64,000 nucleotides of DNA. It comes from Kineosporia succinea. GTDB lineage: Bacteria > Actinomycetota > Actinomycetes > Actinomycetales > Kineosporiaceae. The position numbers and the translations under genes are program-made. Within the stretch, counting starts at the first letter, position 1; each line of letters opens with the position of its first letter. The stretch is from assembly GCF_030811555.1 (NCBI RefSeq), contig NZ_JAUSQZ010000001.1, positions 1,860,001 to 1,924,000 on the forward strand. The letters run 5' to 3'. Below are positions 26,826-35,741 of this stretch, piece by piece. The notes under the pieces were generated by a model. That model was not told where the DNA came from and searched no databases. It worked only from the letters and a program-made list of their open reading frames with translations.

Positions 26826-27674
26826 GTGTCTCAGAGCGACGCCGGTACGGCGCAGAACCGCTGGTGGATGAAGGCTCCGGCGCTGCGCCGCGACGTCAGC
26901 GAGGAGGCTCCGCACACCGACCCCCCGGCCCGGCGCCGGCTCGGCTGGGAGATCTGGATCGTGCTCGGGCTCTCGCTCGGTATGTCCGGCGTCTACTCAC
27001 TCGTCAGCATCATCGCGAAGCTGACGGCCGAGGGCAGCCTGCGGTCGCAGACCTCCACGCTGAACGCCTCGCAGAGCGTCCGCGAGTACCTCGACCTGAC
27101 CTACCAGCTGCTGGGCATCGTCAACACGCTGGTGCCGGTGGCCCTGGTGATCTGGCTGCTGGCCGGAGACACCCCGCGCTGGCGGGCCCGGCTGGGGCTG
27201 AACACCGGCTCCGCCTGGCGCGACCTGGCCCACGGGGCGGGCCTGGCGGCGCTGATCGGGCTGCCCGGGCTGGTGCTCTACGTCATCGGCAACCGGCTCA
27301 ACATCACCACCACGGTCGTGGCCTCCGGGCTCGACGAATACTGGTGGACGGTGCCGGTGCTGATCCTCCAGGCCGTCAAGAACGCGGTGCTCGAAGAGGT
27401 CATCGTGGTCGGCTACCTGATGAACCGGCTGCGGCGGCTCGGCTGGGGCTGGCCCGGGGTGATGGCGGCGAGCGCGCTGCTGCGCGGCTCGTACCACCTG
27501 TACCAGGGGTTCGGGGCCTTCGTCGGCAACGCGATCATGGGCGTGGTGTTCGCCGAGTGGTACCGGAGGGGCGGGCGGGTGTGGGCGCTGATCGTGGCCC
27601 ACACCATTCTCGACATCGCGAGTTTCGTCGGCTATCAGCTGTTCCAAGACGTGATCGACCGTCTCCTGGGCTGA
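26826..27674 (+). CDS. CPBP-family intramembrane protein
   Basis: 282 aa, about seven to eight membrane helices after a 40-residue cytoplasmic start. CPBP (Abi/Rce1-like) motifs: LEEVIVVGYLMNRL has both Glu but Val where the classical EExxxR motif has Arg; RGSYHLYQG holds the second-motif His; AHTILDIASF holds the third. Protease activity is therefore uncertain. TACGCT lies six bases before the GTG, suggesting its own leaderless promoter, so it is not necessarily part of the toxin operon. It converges on the MFS gene across a strong terminator. Confidence 0.82.
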   Translation: MSQSDAGTAQNRWWMKAPALRRDVSEEAPHTDPPARRRLGWEIWIVLGLSLGMSGVYSLVSIIAKLTAEGSLRSQTSTLNASQSVREYLDLTYQLLGIVNTLVPVALVIWLLAGDTPRWRARLGLNTGSAWRDLAHGAGLAALIGLPGLVLYVIGNRLNITTTVVASGLDEYWWTVPVLILQAVKNAVLEEVIVVGYLMNRLRRLGWGWPGVMAASALLRGSYHLYQGFGAFVGNAIMGVVFAEWYRRGGRVWALIVAHTILDIASFVGYQLFQDVIDRLLG

Positions 27675-27688
27675 CCCGCGAGATCGGC

Positions 27689-27728
27689 AGCCGGTTCCGC
27701 GCCGCCCTCGGGCGACGCGGAACCGGCT
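27689..27728. terminator. Bidirectional terminator, 13-bp perfect stem
   Basis: AGCCGGTTCCGCG (27689-27701) pairs exactly with CGCGGAACCGGCT (27716-27728) between the convergent CPBP and MFS genes. Confidence 0.75.
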
Positions 27729-29092
27729 CACACCGCGGACTTACCGGTGACCTCGGTCGTGGTCTCGGCCCGCGAGGCGGTGGCCCGGGCCACGGCCTCC
27801 GACTCCGGCGTGCCGGTGGTCTTGGCCCGCTCGGTGGTCGCCGTGACCGTGAGCGCGGGGCCCCGGTCGGCGCGGGCCACCGCCTCCTGCAGCACCGGCG
27901 AGCGGCTGACCAGAGCCATCGCGGCCAGCGCGACGAGCAGCGTGCCGATACCGCCGATCAGCACGGTCCAGCGCGGGCCGAACTCCTCGCCGATCCAGCC
28001 GATGATCGGCGAGCCGACCGGCGTGCCGCCCATCAGGATCGCCATGTACAGAGCCATCACCCGGCCGCGCATGGCCGGTTCGGTGGCGAGCTGGATGGTG
28101 GCGTTGGCGGCGGTCAGCATGGTCAGCGCGAACAGGCCGACGGGGATCAGCATCAGGCCGAACGACCAGTAGGTGGGCATCAGCGCCGACAGGATCGACG
28201 TGGCCCCGAAGGCCGCGGCGGCGCCGATCACCAGCTTCACGGTGGGGTGCTCACGGCGGGCCGCCAGGAGGGCACCGCCGAGCGAGCCGATCGCCATGAC
28301 CGAGCCGAGGATGCCGTACTCACCGGCCCCCTTGTCGAAGGTCAGGCGGGCCATCAGGGCGATCGTGATCTGCGAGTTCAGGCCCAGCATGGCCACCAGG
28401 CCGACGATGCCCATGATCAGGGCGATCTCGGGGCGGCTGCGCACGTAGGCCAGACCGGCCCGGGCCGAGCGGTTGCCCCGGGCGGGGCGCTGCTGGTGGC
28501 CGAGCTCGGCGCGGTTCATCCGGGTCAGCGAGAACACCACGGCGATGAAGCTGACGCCGTTGATCAAGAAGACCGGGCCGGTGCCGAACCAGTTGATCAG
28601 CAGGCCGGCGATGCCCGGGCCGAGCAGGCGGCCCGCGTTGAACGAGGCGGAGTTGAGGCCGACGGCGTTGGGCAGGTAGTCGACCGGCACCAGTTCGGAC
28701 ACGAAGGCCTGGCGCGCGGGGCCGTCGACGGCGGCGACGATGCCGAGGCCGGTCGCCAGTGCGTAGACCATCCAGAGCTCGGCAAGGCCGGTGACCACGA
28801 GCAGGCCCAGCGTCAGACCGAGCACGGCCGAGGCGATCTGGGTGGCGATCAGCACCTTGCGCCGGTCGAACCGGTCGGTGGCCGCGCCGGCCCAGGGAGC
28901 CAGCAGGAGCACGGGGGCGAACTGCAGCGCGGTGGTGATGCCGACGGCGACGCCGGAGTTGTCGGTCAGCTGGGTGAGGACCAGCCAGTCCTGGGCCACG
29001 CGCTGCATCCAGGTGCCGGTGTTGGACACGATGGCACCGGACGCCCAGAGGCGGTAGTTGCGGATACTCAGGGCCCGGAACATGGGACTCAC
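27728..29092 (-). CDS. MFS transporter
   Basis: 454 aa, about 12 membrane helices, of the EntS/enterobactin-exporter-like branch: FRALSIRNYRLWASGAIVSNTGTWMQRVAQDWLVLTQLT at the start is typical, as is AGAATDRFDRRKVLI between helices 2 and 3. Presumed efflux of a drug or metabolite. The GTG start overlaps the stop of the upstream marR (GTGA); ATG 29083 is an alternative. The C-terminal 50 residues are cytoplasmic and low in complexity. Likely controlled by the MarR protein encoded with it. Confidence 0.9.
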   Translation of the reverse strand: MSPMFRALSIRNYRLWASGAIVSNTGTWMQRVAQDWLVLTQLTDNSGVAVGITTALQFAPVLLLAPWAGAATDRFDRRKVLIATQIASAVLGLTLGLLVVTGLAELWMVYALATGLGIVAAVDGPARQAFVSELVPVDYLPNAVGLNSASFNAGRLLGPGIAGLLINWFGTGPVFLINGVSFIAVVFSLTRMNRAELGHQQRPARGNRSARAGLAYVRSRPEIALIMGIVGLVAMLGLNSQITIALMARLTFDKGAGEYGILGSVMAIGSLGGALLAARREHPTVKLVIGAAAAFGATSILSALMPTYWSFGLMLIPVGLFALTMLTAANATIQLATEPAMRGRVMALYMAILMGGTPVGSPIIGWIGEEFGPRWTVLIGGIGTLLVALAAMALVSRSPVLQEAVARADRGPALTVTATTERAKTTGTPESEAVARATASRAETTTEVTGKSAV

Positions 29093-29505
29093 GAGTCGGC
29101 GATCCTCCTCAAGATCTGTGACGCAGTAGCGAGGACGGCTCGCTCGTCCGGGTCGAGGTCGGCCAGCCGTCGGGCCAGCCAGGCGTCGCGCTGCCGTCGG
29201 GTCTCGGTGACGGCGGCGACCCCGGATCCGGTGATCCGGACGATGATCTGCCGGCCGTCAGCCGGATCCGGCTCGCGGTTGACCAGACCGCGATCAGCCA
29301 GGGCGGCGAGGGTGCGCGTCATCGAAGGCGGCTGCACCCGTTCGAAATCAGACAGTGCGCGTGGGGTCAGGGGGCCACGGCGGTCGAGCACGGCGAGCAC
29401 CGACAGCTGACTGTCGGTGAGTTCACTGTCCGACTTCTCCGCGCGCAGCCTGCGCGTCACCTTCATCAAGGACACGCGCAGCTCTGTCTCCTCGAGCACG
29501 TTCAC
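29089..29505 (-). CDS. MarR-family regulator of the MFS gene
   Basis: 138 aa. Winged helix: LTDSQLSVLAVLDRRGPLTPRALSDFERVQPPSMTRTLAALADRGL, then the wing with EPDPADGRQIIVRIT. The GTG at 29505 gives the family's usual length; the longer open frame upstream would run through the operator and the opposite promoter. It is encoded immediately before, and coupled to, the MFS transporter. A palindrome 17 bases upstream of the start is the likely autoregulatory operator. The ligand is unknown. Confidence 0.88.
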   Translation of the reverse strand: MNVLEETELRVSLMKVTRRLRAEKSDSELTDSQLSVLAVLDRRGPLTPRALSDFERVQPPSMTRTLAALADRGLVNREPDPADGRQIIVRITGSGVAAVTETRRQRDAWLARRLADLDPDERAVLATASQILRRIADS

Positions 29506-29521
29506 AAGTCTAGCCAACTTC

Positions 29522-29534
29522 TTAGCTGAGCTAA
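29522..29534. promoter_or_regulatory. Candidate MarR operator TTAGCTgAGCTAA
   Basis: A perfect 6-1-6 inverted repeat lies 17 bases upstream of the marR start. A further half-site-like CTAGCCAA lies at about 29510-29517. Position and symmetry fit an autoregulatory site. Confidence 0.6.
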
Positions 29535-29562
29535 CTATTCCCCCGGGCAACCAGTGTTCGCA

Positions 29563-29580
29563 TTCGCCCGTTCGGGCGAA
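29563..29580. repeat. Perfect inverted repeat TTCGCCCG-TT-CGGGCGAA
   Basis: 8-bp arms with a 2-base centre between divergent marR and DUF2530 genes. It could be an operator for either gene; no family match is recognised. Confidence 0.4.
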
Positions 29581-29667
29581 CGAACGCAAGATCGTCCTGC
29601 AGACCGGCACATAACCCCAGGTCCGCACGTTTCGACAGGTAACCTCGAAAGAGTGGGAGAACACGGA

Positions 29668-30048
29668 GTGCCCTACCAGGTCACCCAGGGCAGCATGGGC
29701 GAGCGCCTCCCGGTCGCTGTCGGCACCGGCGTCTGGGCGCTGCTGTTCGTGCTCGGCCTGACCCTGCGCACCGAGCTGGCGGAGTCCGGGCGCGAATGGT
29801 GGATCTGGACCGCCGCCTCCGGAGTGCTTCTCGGAATCGTGGGGTACACCTACCTGCTGCTGCGGCGCCCTCGGCCGGCGCCGGGCGAGACGGCACCCTC
29901 CAGTGGCTACACCGGCGATGTCGACGACGTGCCGCGGCACAGCGCCGAGCTCACCCGCCTGCGGCGTCAGGCCTCAGAAAACCTGATCAACCAGCGCATC
30001 CGGTCCAAGCCCGGGGTCGGCGAGCACCACGGCGACGAGGTCCCGTAG
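29668..30048 (+). CDS. DUF2530 membrane protein
   Basis: 126 aa. Two membrane helices (about residues 17-35 and 45-65) with TELAESGREWWIWTAASGVLLG between them, as in DUF2530 proteins of actinobacteria. The tail is hydrophilic. The GTG at 29668 has GGAGAA six bases upstream. The last 75 bases overlap the 3' end of the convergent sacsin-like gene, so the annotated C-terminus (QRIRSKPGVGEHHGDEVP) lies on DNA coding on both strands. Confidence 0.75.
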   Translation: MPYQVTQGSMGERLPVAVGTGVWALLFVLGLTLRTELAESGREWWIWTAASGVLLGIVGYTYLLLRRPRPAPGETAPSSGYTGDVDDVPRHSAELTRLRRQASENLINQRIRSKPGVGEHHGDEVP

Positions 30049-33000
30049 CTCCCAGCGGTCACTGGCCCAGCACAGGGCGCGGGCGAGTCCGTCGATGGTG
30101 GACGCATGGACACGCCCGTCGGGCGCGTCGATCCACCAGTCCACCTCCACGCCGTCAACCGTGAGTTCCTCGTGCTCGCGCCAGGTGGTCGGTGCCTGAG
30201 GCAGGAGAGCCAGCACCGTGTCGTGCACCGTCTGGTCGGTGCCGTTGGTGTCGTCCACCTCGCCCGCCACCAGGTCCTGCGCGCGCCGTAGTCCCAGCAG
30301 CCCGGCCAGCGCCGCCGCCTTGCCGGGTGCGACCGGCACCTGCACCCCGAGGTCGACGCGCTGGCGATACATCGGCGAGTCGACGAGCACGGCCTGGTCG
30401 GCCGGCACCACGGCGGTACCGGCCGGGTGTTCGGGATCGAGCGCACGGACGTCGTGGTCACCGGGAGCGGTGTCGGTGGCGGCCGACGCCGTCGCCAGAT
30501 CGGCGATCCGGTCGAGCAGGGGAAGCAGCATCGCCGCGGTGAGATCGACGTCCGGATCGGCGAGACGGTCGAGCACGTCGTGCAGCCCCTGAGCGTCGAG
30601 GTCGTCGACGGCGCTGACCACACCCACGGCCCGGGCCGCGGCGGGGTCGAGGCCGGACATCCACTCGGGAGCGGCAGGCAGCAGTGCACGCAGGGAGGGC
30701 TCGGCACCGGGCGCGGCCAGAACCCCGCCCTCGTCGTCCTGGTCGGTCAGTTCCGAACGTAGCCACCAGGCGGTGTACGAGGGCACGTCGAAGCCCCGGC
30801 CAGCCGAGACCACCCGCGCCGGGCGCACCAGCGCGGGGCGCAGCAGCGGGTCGACGGCGATCGCGAGCACCACGTCGGGCAGCGACTCCGGCCGCACCAG
30901 GTCCAGGTCACGCACGGCGACGAGCTCGGAAATCGTTCCACCGGGTAGCATCTCGGGGTTGACGGCCTGCACCCAGGCGGCGTAGTCCTCCCACCCGTCG
31001 AGCTCGGCGGAGGGCGTTCCCTCTTCGTCGTCCAGACCCAGCAGATCGGGCTCGAGCGACACCTCGGAGGCCAGGAAGGCGCCCGGTCCGTGCAGCACAC
31101 CGACCGCGGCCAGGGTGCTCTCACCCCAGCGCTCCGCCCACCACTCGGGCAGGATGCCGACGTCGTCCGGGTGGAACCACTCCGCCGCCGGGCTGCCCTC
31201 GATCGCCAGGGCCGACGCCGGGGTGGGCTCACCGTCTTCGTCGCTCAGTTCCAGGTCGCCCAGCCACGGCAGTTCGCCCGGCCCGAGCTCACCGGCCGCG
31301 ACCGCCACCGCGACCAGGGCCAGCACGGCGTCACGCAGTTCGTCGGGGCTGCGGCCGAGATCGGCGAAACCGCCCGGCTCGTCGCTGATCTCGTGGATCG
31401 CGGTGCGGACGACGGGAAGCTCGACCAGCGCCCGCGGCCCGGCCACGGTGACGCCCATCCGCTCCAGCAGTGGGTGCACCGCCTCCGGGTGGACGACCTT
31501 GGCACCGAGCACGCCCAGTGCCTCGGGCACCGAGATCGGCGCCCCGGCGTCGACATCGGTCTCCGGCGAGGCCAGCAGCAGACTGCGGGCACCGCGCGCG
31601 ACGGTGCCGTCGGCGAGCGGGATCGGCAGGAAAGCCAGTGACTCGCGGATGGTTTCGTCGAGGGTCAGCCCGGCCAGCGCCTCGTAGGCGGCCCGCCAGC
31701 GTGGCGGGTCGGGGAGCGCGGGCAGGGCCTCGACCGCGTCGGACAACCAGATCCGGCGCACCCCGAGGTACTCCAGCGCCGGCCACGACGGACGCGGCGC
31801 GTGCACGAGACCGGCCAGCCAGGAGGCGAAGACACCGACCACGGCGCGGTCGGCGCCCACCGGCCCGGCGAGCGCCAGAGCCTCGGCGGGACGCAGCAGC
31901 ACCTTGGGGTCTTCGGCGGAACGCAGGAGCGGGATACCGGGCAGCAGCGCCGACACCGCCTCACGCAGAGCACTGTCGACCGGCCCGGCGGCCAGGCCGG
32001 TCATCACCAGCGGCCAGGCCTCACCACCGTCGGCCGTGACCTCGGTGAGCAGGTCGGCGTAGGCCTGGGCGGCGTTCTCGACGATCAGGTCGGTGACGGG
32101 GCCCAGCACCACGTGCCGCCGGGTCACGTCCATCGGCACGGTGGCGATGAGAACCGCGGGCCAGGGCAGGGATTCGTCACTCGGGGTGGGAGCGTTCAGC
32201 ACCGCCGGATCGGGCAGCTCGGCCTCGCCCAGCGGCAGGGCCCAGGTCAGGTTCCAGCGGGTGAGGACCTGTTCCTCGGTCGGGCGGTCGGCCAGCAGCC
32301 CGGCCGGGATCTCGCCCTCGCGACGCAGGATGCGCCAGCGACGCGCGACATCGCTGATCACACGCGGGTTCTCACCGGGCAGCTCGACGACGATCTGCTC
32401 CAGCCCGGGCAGGGCGAGCAGAAGGACGTCGGACACCTCGGCCAGCAGCTGACGCACGCGGGCCACGGCGTCGGGCCCGTTCAGCGGCAGGAGTACCGCC
32501 GTGTCGTAGCCCTCGGGCGGAGTTCCCTCGGCCTCGAACGGCAGACGCAGCACCGGGACGTGCCCGTCGCGGCGCTGCAGCTCCTCGGCCAGTTTCGGGG
32601 CGCCGTCGTCGAGGGACGTGGTGCGCACCAGTTCGCGGGTGTCCGCCGCCGAGAAGCGCACTCCCCCAGAGCGACTCAGCACCGCGGGCTCGTCGGTGAC
32701 CGCCAGGACGGCGGCGAACCCGACGCCGAACCGGCCCACCGTGCCGCCGTCACGTTTGGCCGAGGCCCGCAGGGTGGCCAGGGCCTGCACACCGTCGGCG
32801 TCGAGCGGGGCGCCGGTGTTGGCGGCGACCAGGACGGGGCCGATGTCTCCCTCGGTGAGCTGCAGGAGCAGGCGCCCTTCGACGCCCGCCCGCAGCGCGG
32901 CGTCGGCCGCGTTCTGAGCCAGCTCGACCACGAGCCGGTCCCGGTAGCCGCCGAGCACGAGTTCTTCCTCGGCGTTGGCGTCTTCCCGGAACCGGGTCGG

Positions 33001-33066
33001 TGAGGCGGCCCAGGCCGCCAGGACCCGGTGCCGGATGTCCGCGGCACCGAACCGGTCGTCGGTCAC
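29974..33066 (-). CDS. Sacsin-like HATPase-domain protein
   Basis: 1,030 aa. The N-terminal 200 residues form a GHKL (Hsp90/sacsin-type) ATP-binding domain: LVVELAQNAADAALRAG (N box, Asn/Asp for Mg-ATP) and GTVGRFGVGFAAVLAV (G-box lid). The remaining 800 residues are long alpha/beta sequence with no recognised domain. From memory, an orthologue next to DUF3027 is common in actinobacteria. The GTG start overlaps the DUF3027 stop by four bases (GTGA), so the two are translated together and probably cooperate. The function is unknown; a chaperone-like role is a guess from the fold. Confidence 0.82.
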   Translation of the reverse strand: MTDDRFGAADIRHRVLAAWAASPTRFREDANAEEELVLGGYRDRLVVELAQNAADAALRAGVEGRLLLQLTEGDIGPVLVAANTGAPLDADGVQALATLRASAKRDGGTVGRFGVGFAAVLAVTDEPAVLSRSGGVRFSAADTRELVRTTSLDDGAPKLAEELQRRDGHVPVLRLPFEAEGTPPEGYDTAVLLPLNGPDAVARVRQLLAEVSDVLLLALPGLEQIVVELPGENPRVISDVARRWRILRREGEIPAGLLADRPTEEQVLTRWNLTWALPLGEAELPDPAVLNAPTPSDESLPWPAVLIATVPMDVTRRHVVLGPVTDLIVENAAQAYADLLTEVTADGGEAWPLVMTGLAAGPVDSALREAVSALLPGIPLLRSAEDPKVLLRPAEALALAGPVGADRAVVGVFASWLAGLVHAPRPSWPALEYLGVRRIWLSDAVEALPALPDPPRWRAAYEALAGLTLDETIRESLAFLPIPLADGTVARGARSLLLASPETDVDAGAPISVPEALGVLGAKVVHPEAVHPLLERMGVTVAGPRALVELPVVRTAIHEISDEPGGFADLGRSPDELRDAVLALVAVAVAAGELGPGELPWLGDLELSDEDGEPTPASALAIEGSPAAEWFHPDDVGILPEWWAERWGESTLAAVGVLHGPGAFLASEVSLEPDLLGLDDEEGTPSAELDGWEDYAAWVQAVNPEMLPGGTISELVAVRDLDLVRPESLPDVVLAIAVDPLLRPALVRPARVVSAGRGFDVPSYTAWWLRSELTDQDDEGGVLAAPGAEPSLRALLPAAPEWMSGLDPAAARAVGVVSAVDDLDAQGLHDVLDRLADPDVDLTAAMLLPLLDRIADLATASAATDTAPGDHDVRALDPEHPAGTAVVPADQAVLVDSPMYRQRVDLGVQVPVAPGKAAALAGLLGLRRAQDLVAGEVDDTNGTDQTVHDTVLALLPQAPTTWREHEELTVDGVEVDWWIDAPDGRVHASTIDGLARALCWASDRWELRDLVAVVLADPGLGPDALVDQVF

Positions 33067-35096
33067 GACTGCGGCGGCACCTCGGTCCGGCGCTCGGCCT
33101 GCTCGCCAGGAACGTCCGAAGCCGTCTCGGCCTCGCCCGCGGCCCACACAGCCTCATCCTCGGCCGACGCAGCCCCGCCCGACACGATCTCGGTCGGCAC
33201 CGCATCGGTCGCCGTGGACCCGGCCGGGAGGAACCCGCTATCCGAATCGCCCGTGGCCGCGGCGGTTTCAGAAGCGACGGCGCCGGCCGGGGCGGACTCG
33301 CCCGTCACGTCGACAGCCTGTCCCTGAGCGGCCTCGATCGACTCACCCGGGCCACCCGCGTCACCGGACTCGCCGGCTTCCTCGGCCGCCCGGTCCGCCT
33401 CGAGCGCAGCATCGTCGGCCGCAGCGGCCTCCGGGCTCAGCGCGACGGGCGGCGCCTGGTCGGTCTCCGGCTCGGACCGGAGGACGTGCACGTCTTCCGG
33501 CGCACCCGAGGACTCGACCTCCGAGGACTCGACCGATCCACCCACCGAATCGACGGACGCCTCGACCGACCGCACCTGCACCGAATCCTCGGGAGAGGCA
33601 ACCGGTTCGGGGTCGAGCGTCGACTCGACCGTGATCTCCACGGGCGGCGCCGTCTCGGGCTCGACCAGATCGGCCGTGGTACCGCCGGCGTCCCGCGGAA
33701 TCCGCGGCTCGACAACCGTCCCGCCGACACCCGCTCCGTCGGCAACCGCGCCATCCACGGTCACCTGGTCGGCAACCGTCTCGTCAGCAACCACGCCGCC
33801 GACCGCAACCGCCTCATCAGCAGCAGACTCATCAGCCGCAGACTCGCCAGCAGCAGACTCGCCCGCACCGACGCCACCGACCGCCTCACCGACAACCACA
33901 TCGTCGGCAACCGTCTCGTCGGCAACCGTCTCGTCGGCAACCACATCGTCAGCAACCGTCTCGTCAACGACTCCGGCCACCACAACGTCCTCGGTGACCC
34001 GAGCATCTCCGGCCACCACAACGTCCTCGGTGACCCGAGCGTCCCCGGCAACCACAACGTCCTCGGTGACCCGAGCATCTCCGGCCACCACAACGTCCTC
34101 AATGCCCCCGGCAACCTCGGAATCGCCGGCAACCCCGGCAACGCCGGCCTCCGGGGAAGCCACAGCACCCCCCGGACCCGTGTCCTCCGAAGCCTCCGTA
34201 ACCGCCGAAGCCTCCACGTCGTCCACACTCGACCCGGTCTCGATGCCCGGCGCCGGCTCCGGCTCGGCCAGATCCATCCGGTCGACCACGGTCTCGTCGA
34301 GGATGTGATCGCCCAGCGGCTCGGGCGCCGGCATCTCCAGATCGGTCTCGCTGTGCGCGCCGCACCCGAAGTCGACCGCGACCACCGACCCGTCGGCGGG
34401 CGACCACTCGTTGGCGCACGCACCGAACGCCTGACGCAGCGAACCCGACAGCGGCACGAAGTAGGCGCACGAGACGCACGCCGCGGACGCCTGCACCGCG
34501 GTGTCGGCCGTGGGCCCGTGCGAACCCCGGTGCCAACGGTCAGCCGCACTCGCGACGCCCTCCGGCCCCAGCACCCGCTCGCGCCCCAGCCCGAGCTCCC
34601 AGAAGAGCTGCTGGTCGGAGTCGTCTTCGTCGGTGACCGTGTAGCCCGGAACCAGGTTCGGGTCGGAGGGCTTGTAGGGCAGCTCGTCACCGGCGCCCAG
34701 GTCGCCCGGGGCGATGCGGTCGCTCCACGGCACCCAGTCGGGCGCCATGATCGACTCGGCGCCCGGCAGCAGGACGGTGTCGCAGACCGTCACCCGGTCG
34801 GACCCGGGAACGTGAGCGAGCGTGACCGCCCAGCGCCACCCCCGGTAGCCCTTCGAGGTGCAGTCGAACGCGTGCATCGTGAGCCCGGCCTGGTCGACCG
34901 ACACCGACAGGTGCCGCCCGACGGTGCCCGGCTGCGCGACATCCTCGGCGGCCTGGCGTGCGATGTCCACGGCGGCCGCGGCCAGCGGGTCGGGCTCCGA
35001 GGGCACCCGGACAGGGGCGTCCACCTGCGCTTCGGTCTGCTCCGGCGCCACCGCGTCGGTCTCGTCGACCGTTGCCGTCATCTGCTGGTCCGTCAT
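33063..35096 (-). CDS. DUF3027 protein with long repetitive acidic tail
   Basis: 677 aa. Residues about 40-260 are the conserved DUF3027 domain (FDCTSKGYRGWRWAVTLAH; APDWVPWSDRIAPGDLGAGD; a CVSCAYF plus FGACANEWSPADG cysteine set that could bind zinc). From about 280 to the end the protein is Ala/Val/Asp/Glu-rich and unstructured, with 12-residue repeats (EDVVVAGDARVT) and five-residue VADET repeats. The ATG at 35096 has AGGTGGAG just upstream; longer frames lack this. Coupled to the sacsin-like gene downstream. Confidence 0.85.
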   Translation of the reverse strand: MTDQQMTATVDETDAVAPEQTEAQVDAPVRVPSEPDPLAAAAVDIARQAAEDVAQPGTVGRHLSVSVDQAGLTMHAFDCTSKGYRGWRWAVTLAHVPGSDRVTVCDTVLLPGAESIMAPDWVPWSDRIAPGDLGAGDELPYKPSDPNLVPGYTVTDEDDSDQQLFWELGLGRERVLGPEGVASAADRWHRGSHGPTADTAVQASAACVSCAYFVPLSGSLRQAFGACANEWSPADGSVVAVDFGCGAHSETDLEMPAPEPLGDHILDETVVDRMDLAEPEPAPGIETGSSVDDVEASAVTEASEDTGPGGAVASPEAGVAGVAGDSEVAGGIEDVVVAGDARVTEDVVVAGDARVTEDVVVAGDARVTEDVVVAGVVDETVADDVVADETVADETVADDVVVGEAVGGVGAGESAAGESAADESAADEAVAVGGVVADETVADQVTVDGAVADGAGVGGTVVEPRIPRDAGGTTADLVEPETAPPVEITVESTLDPEPVASPEDSVQVRSVEASVDSVGGSVESSEVESSGAPEDVHVLRSEPETDQAPPVALSPEAAAADDAALEADRAAEEAGESGDAGGPGESIEAAQGQAVDVTGESAPAGAVASETAAATGDSDSGFLPAGSTATDAVPTEIVSGGAASAEDEAVWAAGEAETASDVPGEQAERRTEVPPQS
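33973..34100. repeat. 36-bp tandem repeat, 3.5 copies, inside DUF3027 tail
   Basis: Units begin CCGGCCACCACAACGTCC and differ at only a few positions. The period keeps the reading frame (12 codons). A second array of 15-bp units (about 33755-33970) encodes VADET-like repeats. Confidence 0.9.
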
Positions 35097-35263
35097 CTGC
35101 TCCACCTCTGCTGCACCCCGGCCGGCCTGTCCCCGCTCCACTGACACCGTGCCCCCCATCGTCGACGACGGTGGTGGCGCCGAGCGCGCGGAAGCCGCAC
35201 CCGCAAGTCTCCCCCATCCGCGCAGGGTGTCGAGCAGGCGCGGGCGGCGAGCCGGTCGGCCGA

Positions 35264-35647
35264 TCACGCCTCGAGGTCGTCCGCGACGGCGCGGAGCACG
35301 GTAGCCACCTTGCTCGCGGACGAACGGTCGGGATAGCGCCCCCGGCGCAGGCTGTTGGACACGTTGTCCAGCAGCTTGATCACGTCTTCGACGATGACGG
35401 TCATGTCCTCGGCGGGCTTGCGCATGGCGCGGGCGACCGACGGCGTGGCCTCGACCAGACGCACGGACAGGGCCTGCAGACCGCGACGGCCCTCGGCGAC
35501 GCCGAACTCGATCTTGGCACCCGGTTTGAGCGTGGTCGTACCCTCGGGCAGCGCGGAGGCGTGCACGAACACCTCGCCACCGTCATCGTTGCTGGCGAAA
35601 CCAAAGCCTCGCTCGGCGTCGAACCACTTGACCCTGCCAGTCGGCAC
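35264..35647 (-). CDS. Cold-shock domain protein with C-terminal helical extension
   Basis: 127 aa. The nucleic-acid-binding cold-shock fold occupies residues 1-65 with RNP1-like RGFGF and RNP2-like VFVHAS motifs. A second helical half (about 70-127; VEDVIKLLDNVSNSLRRGRYP) is absent from 67-aa CspA proteins but present in mycobacterial CspB-like proteins. The GTG at 35647 (PTGRVKWFD) is preceded by AGGGGA seven bases upstream; a GTG 18 bases earlier is less likely. Upstream of DUF3027 with a 167-base gap. Confidence 0.9.
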   Translation of the reverse strand: MPTGRVKWFDAERGFGFASNDDGGEVFVHASALPEGTTTLKPGAKIEFGVAEGRRGLQALSVRLVEATPSVARAMRKPAEDMTVIVEDVIKLLDNVSNSLRRGRYPDRSSASKVATVLRAVADDLEA

Positions 35648-35672
35648 GTCTTTATCCCCTGTCACGTGACGA

Positions 35673-35700
35673 TTGCCGCGGACCTTGGTATCCGCGGCAA
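35673..35700 (-). terminator. Hairpin between HAD gene and cold-shock gene
   Basis: TTGCCGCGGA and TCCGCGGCAA form a perfect 10-bp stem. It either terminates the HAD transcript or lies in the cold-shock 5' leader. The palindrome GTCACGTGAC sits beside it at 35661-35670. Confidence 0.5.
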
Positions 35701-35741
35701 CCGTTCTCGCTCACGTTCTGTCGTTTCCTCAAGATTAGCCG

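Noticed and set aside
26780-29410. Plus-strand open frame of about 870 codons across the CPBP and MFS genes
   Set aside because: It overlaps two well-supported genes and a perfect terminator and reads as low-complexity sequence.
33755-34100. Regular direct repeats resembling a CRISPR array
   Set aside because: No unique spacers between repeats, the period keeps codon frame, and it lies inside a coding sequence.
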